Of a stretch of DNA of 64,000 nucleotides, positions 8,200-16,817 are shown in pieces. Each line of letters opens with the position of its first letter. Position 1 is the stretch's first letter. The stretch lies in assembly GCF_018736085.1 (NCBI RefSeq), contig NZ_CP076134.1, positions 4,288,501 through 4,352,500 of the forward strand, written 5' to 3'. The position numbers were made by a program, and so were the translations under genes. Origin of the DNA: Bradyrhizobium sediminis. Lineage in GTDB: Bacteria; Pseudomonadota; Alphaproteobacteria; Rhizobiales; Xanthobacteraceae. Below the pieces are notes generated by a model. That model was given only the letters and a program-made list of their open reading frames with translations. It did no database searches and was not told where the DNA came from.

Positions 8200-9306
8200 A
8201 TGGAAGACATGTTTCGATTCGCGGACGACTTCGGGCCCACCCGAATCATCCATATTTGCCGGCCCAGCCTTGCACTGAAAGCCATTGTCGTCATCGACAA
8301 TATCGCTTGCGGCACGGCCATAGGTGGCGTCCGAATGGCGCCCGATGTATCGGTCGAGGAATGCTTCCGGCTCGCGCGTGCAATGACATGGAAAAGCGCT
8401 GCCGCCGGCCTACCGCACGGTGGGGGCAAGTCGGTCATCTTCGGCAACCCGCACATGGCCGAGGTGGCGAAAGAACAACTGATCCGCGCCTTCGCCGGCC
8501 ACATCCAGGATATCACCGATTACATCCCCGGGCCGGACATGGGCACGGACGAACAATGCATGGCGTGGGTCAAGGACGAAATCGGTCGAGCCGTCGGCTT
8601 GCCAAGCGCTCTCGGTGGAATTCCACTCGATCAGATCGGCGCAACCGGATTCGGGCTGGCAGCATGTGTCGAGGTTGCCAGGGAATTTATCGGTCTCGAC
8701 TTGAAAGGAGCGCGCATCGCCGTGCAGGGGTTCGGCGCTGTCGGCAAACACGCAGCGCGCTTCCTTGCCCAGAAGGGCGCCCTCCTTGTCGCTACGAGCG
8801 ACACAGGTGGAACATTGACCGACCCATTGGGGCTCGACGTTGGCGCGCTGATTGCCCTTAAGGAGTCGGGGCGATCGTTGCACTATCATGACACTGGCTC
8901 GAAGCTGGCTGCCGATGCAATCCTCGATATTGACTGCGACATATGGATACCGGCGGCGCGACCCGATGTGGTGCGCGCTGACAATGTTTCACGGCTACGG
9001 ACCCGTTTGATGGTGCAAGGTGCCAATATCCCCTGCACGCCGGAAGCTGAGCGAGCGCTGCATGAGCGCGGAGTGCTGGTGGTTCCAGATTTCATCGCGA
9101 ACGCCGGTGGTGTGATCTGTGCCTCGGTAGAGCATCGGGGCGGTACGCAGCGCGCGGCCTTTGACTATATCGATGAGCGAATTCGCTCCAATGTCTCGGC
9201 GGTCCTGGAAGAAAGTCAACGCCACAAGGCGCTTCCGCGCGCTGCAGCCATCGCGCTTGCCGAGCGCCGAGTGCGAGCAGCCATGAAAACGCGGCGTTGG
9301 CGCTGA
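8200..9306 (+). CDS. Glu/Leu/Phe/Val dehydrogenase family protein
   Basis: NAD(P)-dependent amino acid dehydrogenase that would oxidatively deaminate an amino acid to a 2-oxo acid and ammonium. The N-terminal domain has the catalytic-lysine region MTWKSAAAGLPHGGGKSV (Lys65 and Lys77) and the PGPDMGTDE segment with the family aspartate. The Rossmann domain begins at IAVQGFGAVGKHA. The 368-residue length and the short N-terminus resemble leucine/valine dehydrogenases more than hexameric glutamate dehydrogenases. It follows the E2 gene by 13 bases; the natural reading is amino acid to 2-oxo acid to acyl-CoA within one operon. Substrate is inferred from context. Confidence 0.85.
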   Translation: MEDMFRFADDFGPTRIIHICRPSLALKAIVVIDNIACGTAIGGVRMAPDVSVEECFRLARAMTWKSAAAGLPHGGGKSVIFGNPHMAEVAKEQLIRAFAGHIQDITDYIPGPDMGTDEQCMAWVKDEIGRAVGLPSALGGIPLDQIGATGFGLAACVEVAREFIGLDLKGARIAVQGFGAVGKHAARFLAQKGALLVATSDTGGTLTDPLGLDVGALIALKESGRSLHYHDTGSKLAADAILDIDCDIWIPAARPDVVRADNVSRLRTRLMVQGANIPCTPEAERALHERGVLVVPDFIANAGGVICASVEHRGGTQRAAFDYIDERIRSNVSAVLEESQRHKALPRAAAIALAERRVRAAMKTRRWR

Positions 9307-9334
9307 ATACAACCGGTTCGGCAACCACCACGCA

Positions 9335-9925
9335 GTGGAAGATGAGGGTCGCCGCCCTTTCGGGCAGCAGATGCTTCGCCTTTGCCAAATAAGGTGCTGG
9401 CCGACACGCGCGAGCGCGATCGCCACGGCCTCGCCTTACCCGGAACAAGGTCGTTCGTTCGTCGACCTCGATCGCGGCATCTTTTACTGCAAGCAGATCG
9501 GCAAGCGGGCTACCAAGAAGCGCCAGACGCCGGCGCCGTCGCGCCTGCCGACCCACATGCGACGCTGGGCTCGGTTGAAATTGATCGCCGAATGCTTCGT
9601 CGAGTTCAACGGCAAGCCCGTCAGTTCGGTCAAGAAAGGCTTTAGGAGCGCGGTGGGGCTGGCGGGCCTGAACGGCAATGTGACCCCGCACACCTTGCGC
9701 CACACAGCGGCGACCCGGCTCATGCAGCGTGGTGTACCGGTATGGGAGGCCGCTGGCTTTCTTGGCATGTCTGCCGAGGTGCTGCTGGGCACTTATGGGC
9801 ACCATCATCCCGACTTCCTGCACGGCGCAGCAAACGCCATTACAGCCAAGCACCGGGTTTCGGTGGTTGAATCGGTGGCTAGCCTTGAAAGCGCTCGGGA
9901 AAGAAGGCAAAACGCCCGAAAATGA
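9335..9925 (+). pseudogene. Tyrosine recombinase (phage-type integrase), N-terminally truncated
   Basis: The open frame holds only the C-terminal catalytic part of a tyrosine recombinase: HTLRHTAATRLMQRG carries the HxxR pair, followed by AAGFLGMS and LLGTYGHHHPD with the downstream histidine and the nucleophilic tyrosine. The N-terminal arm- and core-binding domains and the first arginine region are missing or degraded, and the first ~35 residues do not look natural, so the gene is most likely a remnant. The stop lies next to the 3' end of tRNA-Pro, pointing to that tRNA as its attachment site. Confidence 0.75.
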
Positions 9926-9926
9926 C

Positions 9927-10003
9927 TGGTCGGAGTGGCAGGATTTGAACCTGCGACCCCTGCGTCCCGAACGCAGTGCTCTACCGGGCTGAGCCACACT
10001 CCG
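9927..10003 (-). tRNA. tRNA-Pro (anticodon CGG)
   Basis: On the minus strand a complete cloverleaf can be drawn: acceptor arms CGGAGTG / CACTCCG, anticodon stem CTGCG / CGCAG with loop TTCGGGA (anticodon CGG, reading CCG), the T-arm sequence GGTTCAAATCC, and an encoded CCA at 9927-9929. The 3' end faces the integrase remnant, the expected geometry for an attachment site. Confidence 0.95.
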
Positions 10004-10072
10004 ACAAGATGGGCGGCTTATAGCCTTGGGTTTCGTGCACCGCAAGAAGCCGATGTAAGGATAATTTTCCCT

Positions 10073-11065
10073 GTGAATGTAGCCCTGAAAACGCGGATTC
10101 TGCCCGCCGGCGAGGCCGCCGTGGCCGCGGCGGCATCCTGCCTCGCCGAAGGCGGCCTGGTCGCCTTCCCGACCGAGACCGTCTACGGCCTCGGGGCTGA
10201 CGCCGCCAACCCCGCCGCCATTGCCCGGCTCTACCAGGCCAAGGGCCGGCCGGCGTTCAATCCCCTGATTGTGCATGTCGGCGATCTCGCCGCCGCCCGG
10301 CGGATTGCCCGCTTTGATCCGATGGCCACCCTGCTGGCCGAGGCGTTCTGGCCGGGGCCGCTGACGCTGGTGCTGCCAAAAGCCGGCGATTGCCCGGTCG
10401 CCGATCTCGCCACCGCCGGGCTCGAGACCGTCGCGATCCGGGTTCCCGCCCACCCGGTGGCGCTGGCCATCCTGCGCGCCTTCGGCGGGCCGGTAGTGGC
10501 GCCGTCGGCCAATCTGTCGGGCCATGTCTCGCCGACCACATCGGCCCATGTGCAGGGCGACCTGACCGGGCGGATCGACCTGATCGTCGACGGCGGACCG
10601 GTCGCGGTCGGCGTCGAATCGACCATCGTCGGTTGCTTCGAGCAGCCGATGCTGCTGCGCCCGGGCGGCCTGCCCCGCGCCGAGATCGAGCGCGTGCTCG
10701 GCCGGGCGCTGGCGCAGCCGCCCGCCGATCCCGACGCCGACAGCGGACAACCGCTGGCGCCGGGCATGCTGGCCTCGCATTACGCGCCGCGCACGAAGGT
10801 CAGGCTCAATGCCGATAGAGTCGAGCCCGGCGAAGCGCTGCTGGCGTTCGGCCCGGCCACGGTGCCGGGCTCGGATGGGGCGGCCGCGATCATGAATCTG
10901 TCGCCTCGGAGCAATGTCGATGAGGCCGCCGCCAATCTTTTCGGTTATCTTCGTGCGCTCGACACCAAAGGCGCGCGCGCCATCGCGGTGATGCCGATCC
11001 CGCATCACGGCCTCGGCGAAGCCATCAACGACCGGCTGCGCCGCGCCGCGGTGGGACGGGACTGA
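10073..11065 (+). CDS. sua5: L-threonylcarbamoyladenylate synthase (Sua5/YrdC family)
   Basis: Makes threonylcarbamoyl-AMP from threonine, bicarbonate and ATP for the universal t6A37 tRNA modification. The YrdC domain shows FPTETVYGLGADA, YQAKGRPAFNPLIVHV and the SANLSGHVSPT segment; the C-terminal Sua5 domain ends the protein (PGMLASHYAP is typical). The frame stays open upstream through the tRNA gene, so the ATG at 9935 is not credible; GTG 10073, preceded by AAGGAT at about 10056-10061, gives 330 residues and a normal N-terminus. Confidence 0.9.
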   Translation: MNVALKTRILPAGEAAVAAAASCLAEGGLVAFPTETVYGLGADAANPAAIARLYQAKGRPAFNPLIVHVGDLAAARRIARFDPMATLLAEAFWPGPLTLVLPKAGDCPVADLATAGLETVAIRVPAHPVALAILRAFGGPVVAPSANLSGHVSPTTSAHVQGDLTGRIDLIVDGGPVAVGVESTIVGCFEQPMLLRPGGLPRAEIERVLGRALAQPPADPDADSGQPLAPGMLASHYAPRTKVRLNADRVEPGEALLAFGPATVPGSDGAAAIMNLSPRSNVDEAAANLFGYLRALDTKGARAIAVMPIPHHGLGEAINDRLRRAAVGRD

Positions 11066-11108
11066 GGCAACGCGAGCGAACAACGAGCGACAAGAACAAG
11101 AGACAGAA

Positions 11109-12539
11109 ATGAACATCCTCCAGCCTTCGACGCCGCCACCGCTTTCGCCCGAACTGATCGGGCGATTCCGTTCGATCGTCGGCGACAAATACGCGGTCAC
11201 GGATCAGGCCGACATCGCGCCTTACGTCACCGAGGAACGCGACCTGTTTCGCGGACGGTCGCCGCTGGTGTTGCGGCCGGGCTCGACCGCGGAAGTCTCC
11301 GCCATCTGCAAGCTCGCCACCGAGCACCGGATCGCGCTGGTGCCGCAGGGCGGCAATACCGGCCTCGTCGGCGGCCAGACCCCGCACAATGGCGAGGTGG
11401 TGGTATCATTGCGGCGGATGGACAAGATCCGCGACATCGACACCGCCTCCAACACCATGACCTGCGAGGCCGGCGTAGTGCTGCAGATCGCGCAGCAGCG
11501 CGCTTCCGAGGTCGACCGGCTGTTTCCGCTGTCGCTCGGCGCGGAAGGAAGCTGCACCATCGGCGGCAACCTGTCCACCAATGCCGGCGGCACCACGGCG
11601 CTGGCCTATGGCGTGGCGCGCGAAATGGCGCTCGGGCTGGAAGTGGTGCTGGCCGACGGCCGCATTCTGAACGGGCTGTCGAAGCTGAAAAAGGACAATA
11701 CCGGCTACGACCTGCGCAACCTCTTCATCGGCGCCGAAGGCACGCTCGGCATCATCACCGCGGCGACCTTGAAACTGTTTCCGAAGCCGCGCGCGGTGGA
11801 AACCGCCTTCGTCGGCCTGAAATCGCCAGCCGACGCGCTGAAGCTGCTGTCGATCTCGCAGAACGAGGCCGCGGGCACGCTCACCAGTTTCGAACTGCTG
11901 GCCGACATCGCGGTCGGTTTCAGCGTCCGCCACGGCATCGACGTCCGCCATCCCCTCGCCGGCCAGCATCCCTGGTACGTGCTGATGGAGCTGTCGTCGC
12001 CGCGCGACGACGCCCGCGCCACGCTGGAAGCGATCCTGGCCAGGGGTTTCGACGACGGCATCGTCGACGACGCCGTGATCGCGGCGAATCTCAGCCAGCG
12101 CTCCGGCTTCTGGAAACTGCGCGACGAAATGTCGGCGGCGCAGAAGCCGGAAGGCGGCTCGATCAAGCACGATATTTCGGTGCCGGTCGCGGCGGTGCCC
12201 GCCTTCATCGCGGAAGCCAACGCGGCGGTGGTGAAACTGATTCCGGGCTCGCGGCCGGTGCCGTTCGGCCATCTCGGCGACGGCAACATACACTACAATG
12301 TCAGCCAGCCTGTTGGCGGCGACACCGCCGACTTCATGGGCCGCTGGCACGAGGTCAACGCGGTCGTGTTCGACATCGTGCTGCGGATGGGCGGCTCAAT
12401 TTCCGCCGAGCACGGCATCGGCGTGCTCAAGCGCGACGAACTGCCCGACGTCAAGGACAAGGTCGCGATCGAGTTGATGCGCGGCATCAAGGCGATGCTC
12501 GACCCGCTCGGCATCATGAACCCCGGCAAGGTGCTGTAA
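11109..12539 (+). CDS. FAD-linked oxidase (D-2-hydroxyacid dehydrogenase, GlcD/Dld-like)
   Basis: Flavoprotein of the vanillyl-alcohol oxidase superfamily, 476 residues. The PCMH-type FAD domain has PQGGNTGLVGGQTP and GGNLSTNAGGTTALAYG; the C-terminal oxidase domain has GHLGDGNIHYNV and SAEHGIG near the end. These fit D-2-hydroxyglutarate or D-lactate dehydrogenases, which pass electrons to ETF or quinone; an ETF-quinone oxidoreductase gene is elsewhere in the window. Exact substrate is unknown. It is followed after two bases by a GNAT gene. Confidence 0.85.
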   Translation: MNILQPSTPPPLSPELIGRFRSIVGDKYAVTDQADIAPYVTEERDLFRGRSPLVLRPGSTAEVSAICKLATEHRIALVPQGGNTGLVGGQTPHNGEVVVSLRRMDKIRDIDTASNTMTCEAGVVLQIAQQRASEVDRLFPLSLGAEGSCTIGGNLSTNAGGTTALAYGVAREMALGLEVVLADGRILNGLSKLKKDNTGYDLRNLFIGAEGTLGIITAATLKLFPKPRAVETAFVGLKSPADALKLLSISQNEAAGTLTSFELLADIAVGFSVRHGIDVRHPLAGQHPWYVLMELSSPRDDARATLEAILARGFDDGIVDDAVIAANLSQRSGFWKLRDEMSAAQKPEGGSIKHDISVPVAAVPAFIAEANAAVVKLIPGSRPVPFGHLGDGNIHYNVSQPVGGDTADFMGRWHEVNAVVFDIVLRMGGSISAEHGIGVLKRDELPDVKDKVAIELMRGIKAMLDPLGIMNPGKVL

Positions 12540-12541
12540 GC

Positions 12542-12997
12542 GTGGCGCTGACGGAATCCGCCCCTGCCCTGTCGATCACGGCGATCGAGGACGCCGATAT
12601 CGCTGAGGTGATCGCGCTATGGCAGCGCTGCAATTTGACGCGGCCGTGGAACGATCCCGCCGCCGATATCGCGCTGGCGCGCAAAGGGAGCAATGCGGCG
12701 GTGCTGGTCGGCCGCGACGGCAGCGCCATCGTCGCCACGGCGATGGTCGGCCATGACGGCCACCGCGGCTGGGTCTATTACGTCGCCACCGACCCGGACC
12801 GGCGCGGCAAGGGCTATGGCCGCACCATCATGAAGGCGGCCGAGGACTGGCTGCGCGAACGCGGCATTGAAAAACTGATGCTGATGGTACGCGCCGACAA
12901 CGCCCAGGTTCATGCATTCTACCAGTCGCTCGGTTTTCTCGAGCAGGAACGCGTCATCTACGCCAGATGGCTCGACGGCCGCGAGCCGACGCCGTAA
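12542..12997 (+). CDS. GNAT-family acetyltransferase (YpeA-like)
   Basis: 151-residue GNAT protein. The acetyl-CoA binding motif is DPDRRGKGYGRTIM (about residues 84-97), with the C-terminal NAQVHAFYQSLGF segment common to the family. The closest remembered type is YpeA. The start is GTG at 12542, two bases after the oxidase stop, so the two are probably co-transcribed. Substrate unknown. Confidence 0.8.
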   Translation: MALTESAPALSITAIEDADIAEVIALWQRCNLTRPWNDPAADIALARKGSNAAVLVGRDGSAIVATAMVGHDGHRGWVYYVATDPDRRGKGYGRTIMKAAEDWLRERGIEKLMLMVRADNAQVHAFYQSLGFLEQERVIYARWLDGREPTP

Positions 12998-13024
12998 TCA
13001 GCAGGTACTGCCTGCCGGGCAATG

Positions 13025-13116
13025 CTCCTCATGGTGAGGAGGCGCGTCAGCGCCGTCTCGAACCATGGGCCTCATCCTTCGAGACGCGGCGAAGACGCCG
13101 CTCCTCAGGACGAGGA
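13025..13116. repeat. Palindromic interspersed repeat, family A
   Basis: Two neighbouring imperfect hairpins: CCTCATGGTGAGGAGG with GTCTCGAACCATG, then CATCCTTCGAGACG with GCTCCTCAGGACGAGG. Related copies occur at 18681-18787 and 58431-58535. It lies between the GNAT gene and the Nudix gene. Confidence 0.8.
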
Positions 13117-13135
13117 GAACCAGACAGGAATCGAG

Positions 13136-13717
13136 ATGACCATTTCCGACCGCATCCGCGTCAAGAACGTCCGCGTGCTCTCCGACAACCATTACACGTT
13201 GAAGACCACCACCTTCGAATTCCGCCGCGCCAACGGCGAATGGCAGACGCAGCATCGCGAAACCTACGACCGCGGCAATGGCGCGACGCTGCTGCCGTAT
13301 AATCTGGCACAGCGCACGGTGGTGCTGGTGCGGCAGTTCCGCTATCCGGCCTATGTCAACGGCCACGACGATCTCCTGATCGAGGCTGCCGCCGGCCTGC
13401 TCGATAATGAATCGCCGGAGAACCGGATCCGCGCCGAGGCGGAAGAGGAAACCGGCTACCGGCTCGGCGATATCAAGAAGGTGTTCGAAGCCTTCATGAG
13501 CCCCGGCTCGGTGACCGAGAAGCTGCACTTCTTCGTCGCTGAGTATCAGCCGCACATGAAGATCGGCAGCGGCGGCGGCATCGCTGACGAAGGCGAGGAC
13601 ATCGAGGTGCTGGAGCTTCCGATCGATCAGGCGCTCGACATGATCGGCGACGGCCGCATTGCGGATGCCAAGACCATCATGCTGCTGCAATATGCGGCGC
13701 TGAATATTTTTCGCTGA
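13136..13717 (+). CDS. nudK: NudK-like Nudix hydrolase (nucleotide-sugar pyrophosphatase)
   Basis: 193-residue Nudix protein. The Nudix box is visible as AAGLLDNESPENRIRAEAEE plus ETGY near residues 84-107 (GX5EX7REUXEEXGU with A for R in the REU position). The N-terminal TISDRIRVKNVRVLSDNHYTLK resembles GDP-mannose pyrophosphatase NudK. ATG 13136 follows AGGAA by about six bases; the frame extends upstream only into the palindromic repeat, so longer starts are rejected. Confidence 0.8.
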   Translation: MTISDRIRVKNVRVLSDNHYTLKTTTFEFRRANGEWQTQHRETYDRGNGATLLPYNLAQRTVVLVRQFRYPAYVNGHDDLLIEAAAGLLDNESPENRIRAEAEEETGYRLGDIKKVFEAFMSPGSVTEKLHFFVAEYQPHMKIGSGGGIADEGEDIEVLELPIDQALDMIGDGRIADAKTIMLLQYAALNIFR

Positions 13718-13732
13718 GGACGGTTGAACACG

Positions 13733-14371
13733 ATGCGTATCGCACTGATCCACGCCCTGAAGCATTCGATTGAGCCGATCGAGGCCTCGTTCGCCCGGCT
13801 GTGGCCGCACGCAACTTTGATGAACCTGCTCGACGACAGCCTGTCGGCCGATCTCAAGCGTGACGGGCGCCTCACCGAGGCGATGACGGAGCGCTTCCTG
13901 TCGCTCGGGCGCTATGCGGCCTCGACCGGCGTCGACGCGATCCTGTTCACCTGCTCGGCCTTCGGCCCCTGCATCGAGGCGGTGGCGCGCGCGCACGCAC
14001 CGATGCCGGTGCTCAAGCCCAATGAAGCGATGATCGAGCAGGCCGTTGCGAAGGGCCGCAGGATCGGACTGCTCTCGACGTTTGCGCCGACGCTGGTGTC
14101 GATGCCGCCGGAATTTCCAGCTTCCGTGGAGATCGTGCCGAAGCTGGCGGAAGGTGCGCTCGAAGCGCTGGATCACGGCGACCGCGTCGGGCACGATCGC
14201 CTGGTCGTGGAAGCCTCACGCGATTTACGGGGCTGCGACCTGATCGCGCTCGCGCAATACAGTATGGCGCCGGCGGCCGAGCTGGTGGCCGCGGCGTCGG
14301 GCCGGCCGGTGCTCACCACGCCGGACAGCGCGGTCGCGAAGCTGAAGCAGTTGCTCGGCGTTGCCGGGTGA
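13733..14371 (+). CDS. Aspartate/glutamate racemase-family protein
   Basis: 212-residue protein resembling the Asp/Glu/hydantoin racemase superfamily. FTCSAFGPCIEAV (about residues 72-84) carries the first catalytic-type cysteine; the usual second cysteine position is occupied in LRGCDLIALAQYSM (about residue 173). No hydantoin or amino acid pathway genes adjoin. ATG 13733 is preferred over TTG 13724 because GAGGA lies at a suitable distance. Confidence 0.65.
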   Translation: MRIALIHALKHSIEPIEASFARLWPHATLMNLLDDSLSADLKRDGRLTEAMTERFLSLGRYAASTGVDAILFTCSAFGPCIEAVARAHAPMPVLKPNEAMIEQAVAKGRRIGLLSTFAPTLVSMPPEFPASVEIVPKLAEGALEALDHGDRVGHDRLVVEASRDLRGCDLIALAQYSMAPAAELVAAASGRPVLTTPDSAVAKLKQLLGVAG

Positions 14372-14416
14372 GCTGCGGGATTGATATTTTGCTGATAGGG
14401 CAAACAACCACTCAAC

Positions 14417-14547
14417 GTCGTCCCGGCGCACGCCGGGACCCAAACCGCGTTGTCCTCTCGATCAAGGCGGAATACCTGACGCCGTTCACACCACGAAGGC
14501 CGGTGGTTATGGGTCCCGGCGCGCGCTTCGCTTGGCCGGGACGACGA
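14417..14547. repeat. Long inverted repeat, family B
   Basis: Arms GTCGTCCCGGCGCACGCCGG at the left and GGCCGGGACGAC at the right enclose about 100 bases, with GGGACCCA / TGGGTCCC pairing further in. The general form (outer GTCGTCCCGG arms and inner GGGTCCC) recurs at 43502-43624. It sits at the end of the SRAP gene, between convergent genes. Confidence 0.75.
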
Positions 14548-14551
14548 GGAT

Positions 14552-15316
14552 TCAAAACAGACTCCCCTGCCCGTCATCGGACGCCGCCGGCACCGGCTTG
14601 CGCGGGGTGGCCTTCTTCGCGGGTTTCGGCGCTTCCGCCGCCCGCTCCTCCGCGGTGATCGGCAGGATCAGTTGCGCGTCGTCATTGGCGACGCGATTGA
14701 CCCGTGTCGAAACCTCGTGCCAGACGAATTCGCCTTCTTGCGGCGCGACCAAGAGCGCCATCACGCCCTCCGCGCTGTCGTCGCGGCAATCCAGCCAACG
14801 CGCGAAATCGGCGGGCGCGATGGTCACCGGCACGCGGTGATGCAGCACCGCAAGATCGGCGCTCGCCGGTGCCGTGACGATCGCCACCGTGTCGAGCTCC
14901 TCGCCGTTGGGCCCGGTCCAGGTTTCCGCCAGCCCCGCCAGACCCATCGGCTGCCCGTCGCGGCGATGGATGAAGTGAGGCCGCTTGCACTTCTCGGCCG
15001 CCTGCCATTCGTAATAGCCGTCGGCCGGGATCAGGCAGCGCCGCCGCCGGATGGCGTTCTTGAAGGCCGGTTTTTCCGCTGCGGTTTCCGAGCGCGCATT
15101 GATCAGCAGCGTGAATTTCCTGGGGTCCTTGACCCAGGCCGGCAGCAGGCCCCAGCGCATCAGCCGGAAATGCCTGATACCGTTTTCGACGATCACGACA
15201 GGTATAGGTTGCGTCGGCGCAATATTATGCCTTGGCGGGAAATTGGGCTGCTCGAGGTAGCCGAAAATCTGCCGCACGGCGGCCGGCGGGGAAGTAATGA
15301 TGAAGCGTCCACACAT
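14552..15316 (-). CDS. yedK: SRAP / HMCES-like abasic-site protein (YedK)
   Basis: Forms a stable thiazolidine crosslink with abasic sites in single-stranded DNA. The mature N-terminus MCGRF supplies Cys2, the nucleophile; INARSETAAEKPAF has the conserved Asn, PADGYYEW the glutamate, and LHHRVPVTI the histidine. At 254 residues it carries a low-complexity basic C-terminal tail (PKPAKKATPRKP) typical of rhizobial copies. Divergent from the following gene; ends at a palindromic repeat. Confidence 0.9.
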   Translation of the reverse strand: MCGRFIITSPPAAVRQIFGYLEQPNFPPRHNIAPTQPIPVVIVENGIRHFRLMRWGLLPAWVKDPRKFTLLINARSETAAEKPAFKNAIRRRRCLIPADGYYEWQAAEKCKRPHFIHRRDGQPMGLAGLAETWTGPNGEELDTVAIVTAPASADLAVLHHRVPVTIAPADFARWLDCRDDSAEGVMALLVAPQEGEFVWHEVSTRVNRVANDDAQLILPITAEERAAEAPKPAKKATPRKPVPAASDDGQGSLF

Positions 15317-15378
15317 TCTCTGGCCCAGGCAGGCATCCGTTCAGGTCCTTTTAACCCCAAACGTTAACACTGCACCGG

Positions 15379-15891
15379 ATGACCGCAACGGGCGCCCAAA
15401 CCGCTAACCCCGATCGCACGGCGCCTGGCAAGGTTGGCGGCGGCGATGCCGCGCGGACTGCGCAACTGCGGGCCGCCAACATCAACCCCCGCACCGGGCT
15501 CGCCACCGACTACCTCAATCACTTCAACGAAGCCGTGATGCTGCTCGAGATGATTCCGGACATGCCGGAATGCGCCGAGGATTTCCTCGGCTGGCAACCG
15601 CTGTCCTATGCCGAACATTTCACGGCGTCGAATTTCAAGGCCCGCGACCTCGCGATTTCGGCCTATAATTCCGCCGATCCCGTCATCCGCGCCGAGTTCG
15701 ACAATATCACCAGCGCCATGACCTCGATTCTGACCGCGGTGAGCGACGCCATGCGCGAAGTCAAGCAGGACAAGACCCGCGCCACGCTGGCCGAGCAGGC
15801 CACCGGCTGGGTCAAGCCGCTGGTGACGCTGGCCGGCGGCATCATCAATGGAGGCTCCGAGGCCGACGTCGACTACATCATGACGCACTGA
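15379..15891 (+). CDS. Conserved protein of unknown function
   Basis: 170 residues, soluble and mainly helical, with no signal peptide or membrane segment. The central segment NHFNEAVMLLEMIPDMPECAE and the C-terminal GWVKPLVTLAGGIINGGS look conserved in style. I recognise it only as a Bradyrhizobiaceae-type hypothetical. It precedes a Nudix gene by five bases, so the two are probably one transcript. Confidence 0.6.
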   Translation: MTATGAQTANPDRTAPGKVGGGDAARTAQLRAANINPRTGLATDYLNHFNEAVMLLEMIPDMPECAEDFLGWQPLSYAEHFTASNFKARDLAISAYNSADPVIRAEFDNITSAMTSILTAVSDAMREVKQDKTRATLAEQATGWVKPLVTLAGGIINGGSEADVDYIMTH

Positions 15892-15896
15892 CCGCC

Positions 15897-16322
15897 GTGA
15901 CGTCCCCGGCCCAGCCCTCGCATCCGCAGCTCGCCGTCAGCGCGGCGATCTTCCGCGACGGCAAGATCCTCCTGGTGCGGCGGGCAAAGTCCCCGGCCAA
16001 GGGCTTCTATTCCCTGCCCGGCGGCCGGGTCGAATTCGGCGAGACGCTGCACGCGGCGCTGCATCGCGAGGTCAACGAGGAAACCGGGCTGAAAATCGAG
16101 ATTGCCGGGCTCGCCGGATGGCGCGAAGTGGTGCCGGGAACCTCCGGCGGCGGCCATTATCTCATCATGTCGTTCGCGGCGCGCTGGACCGCGGGCGAGC
16201 CGGTCATGAACCACGAACACGACGATTTCAGGTGGCTGGCGCCGGATGCGCTCGGCGATCTCAAGGTCACCGGGGGCCTGGATGAGATCATCCGGTCGGC
16301 CAGGGCCCTGCTCGGGGCCTGA
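15897..16322 (+). CDS. Nudix hydrolase (MutT/ADP-ribose pyrophosphatase-like)
   Basis: 141-residue Nudix protein with an intact box: GGRVEFGETLHAALHREVNE followed by ETGL (about residues 41-64). The N-terminus LAVSAAIFRDGKILLVRRAK is typical. Substrate cannot be told from the sequence. Starts at GTG 15897, just after the upstream stop. Confidence 0.85.
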   Translation: MTSPAQPSHPQLAVSAAIFRDGKILLVRRAKSPAKGFYSLPGGRVEFGETLHAALHREVNEETGLKIEIAGLAGWREVVPGTSGGGHYLIMSFAARWTAGEPVMNHEHDDFRWLAPDALGDLKVTGGLDEIIRSARALLGA

Positions 16323-16389
16323 ACCGGCCTGCCGGCGCCTTGCTTCCAGCGCATTGAAAAGGCATATCGGGCGGGTTCTGGACCCCAAA

Positions 16390-16767
16390 ATGCTCAAGCA
16401 CATTCTGGCCGCTTTCATCCTTGTCTCGGCGTGCGTTTCCGGCCCTGCGCGGGCCCAGGATGCGGCTGCGCCGTTCGACGGCGACCTGCAGCGGCTGGCC
16501 GAGATCCTCGGCACCCTGCACTATCTCAGGGGCATTTGCGGCACCAACGAAGGCCCCAAATGGCGCAACGAGATGCAGGCGCTGATCGACGCCGAAACCC
16601 CCTCCGGCGACCGCCGCGCCCGCATGATCGCGGGCTTCAACCGCGGCTATAACGGCTTTCAGCAGACCTACCGGACCTGCACGCCGGCCGCCTCGATCGC
16701 GATCCGACGGTATATCGAGGAAGGCTCGAAGATCTCGCGGGACCTGACCGCCCGCTACGCCAACTGA
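16390..16767 (+). CDS. Exported TIGR02301-like protein
   Basis: 125 residues with a clear signal peptide (MLKHILAAFILVSACVSGPARAQ, about 22 residues, cut after ARA). The mature part has the pattern LAEILGTLHYLRGIC, then W followed by MQALIDAE, and R-rich NRGYNGFQQTYRTC, as in the alphaproteobacterial family TIGR02301. The two cysteines may form a disulphide. Function unknown. ATG 16390 is chosen because it gives the signal peptide; the open frame upstream overlaps the Nudix gene. Confidence 0.75.
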   Translation: MLKHILAAFILVSACVSGPARAQDAAAPFDGDLQRLAEILGTLHYLRGICGTNEGPKWRNEMQALIDAETPSGDRRARMIAGFNRGYNGFQQTYRTCTPAASIAIRRYIEEGSKISRDLTARYAN

Positions 16768-16817
16768 GCGGCGAAAAGCTCGAATATGGAACAATGGAAT
16801 CATCTTGTTCCGGGGCG

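Larger units (their letters stand above)
1..9926. mobile_element. Putative genomic island, right part, inserted at tRNA-Pro
   Basis: The left edge lies outside the window. The right edge is set by a truncated tyrosine recombinase whose stop codon (9923-9925) directly abuts the encoded CCA end of a tRNA-Pro gene on the opposite strand. Integrases of this kind normally recombine at tRNA 3' ends, so the accessory side should be the left one. A transposase fragment at the left and cargo rare in bacteria (topoisomerase VI) support transfer. To the right of the tRNA the genes are ordinary housekeeping. No second copy of the tRNA 3' end (the other att) was noticed in this window; it should lie to the left. 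Confidence 0.55.

Noticed and set aside
9935..10072. Upstream extension of sua5 to ATG 9935
   Set aside because: Would translate through the tRNA-Pro gene; the Sua5 N-terminus is met at GTG 10073.
9092..11200. 702-residue minus-strand open frame
   Set aside because: Runs across the integrase remnant, the tRNA and sua5, with no domain and arginine/glycine-rich composition typical of shadow frames.
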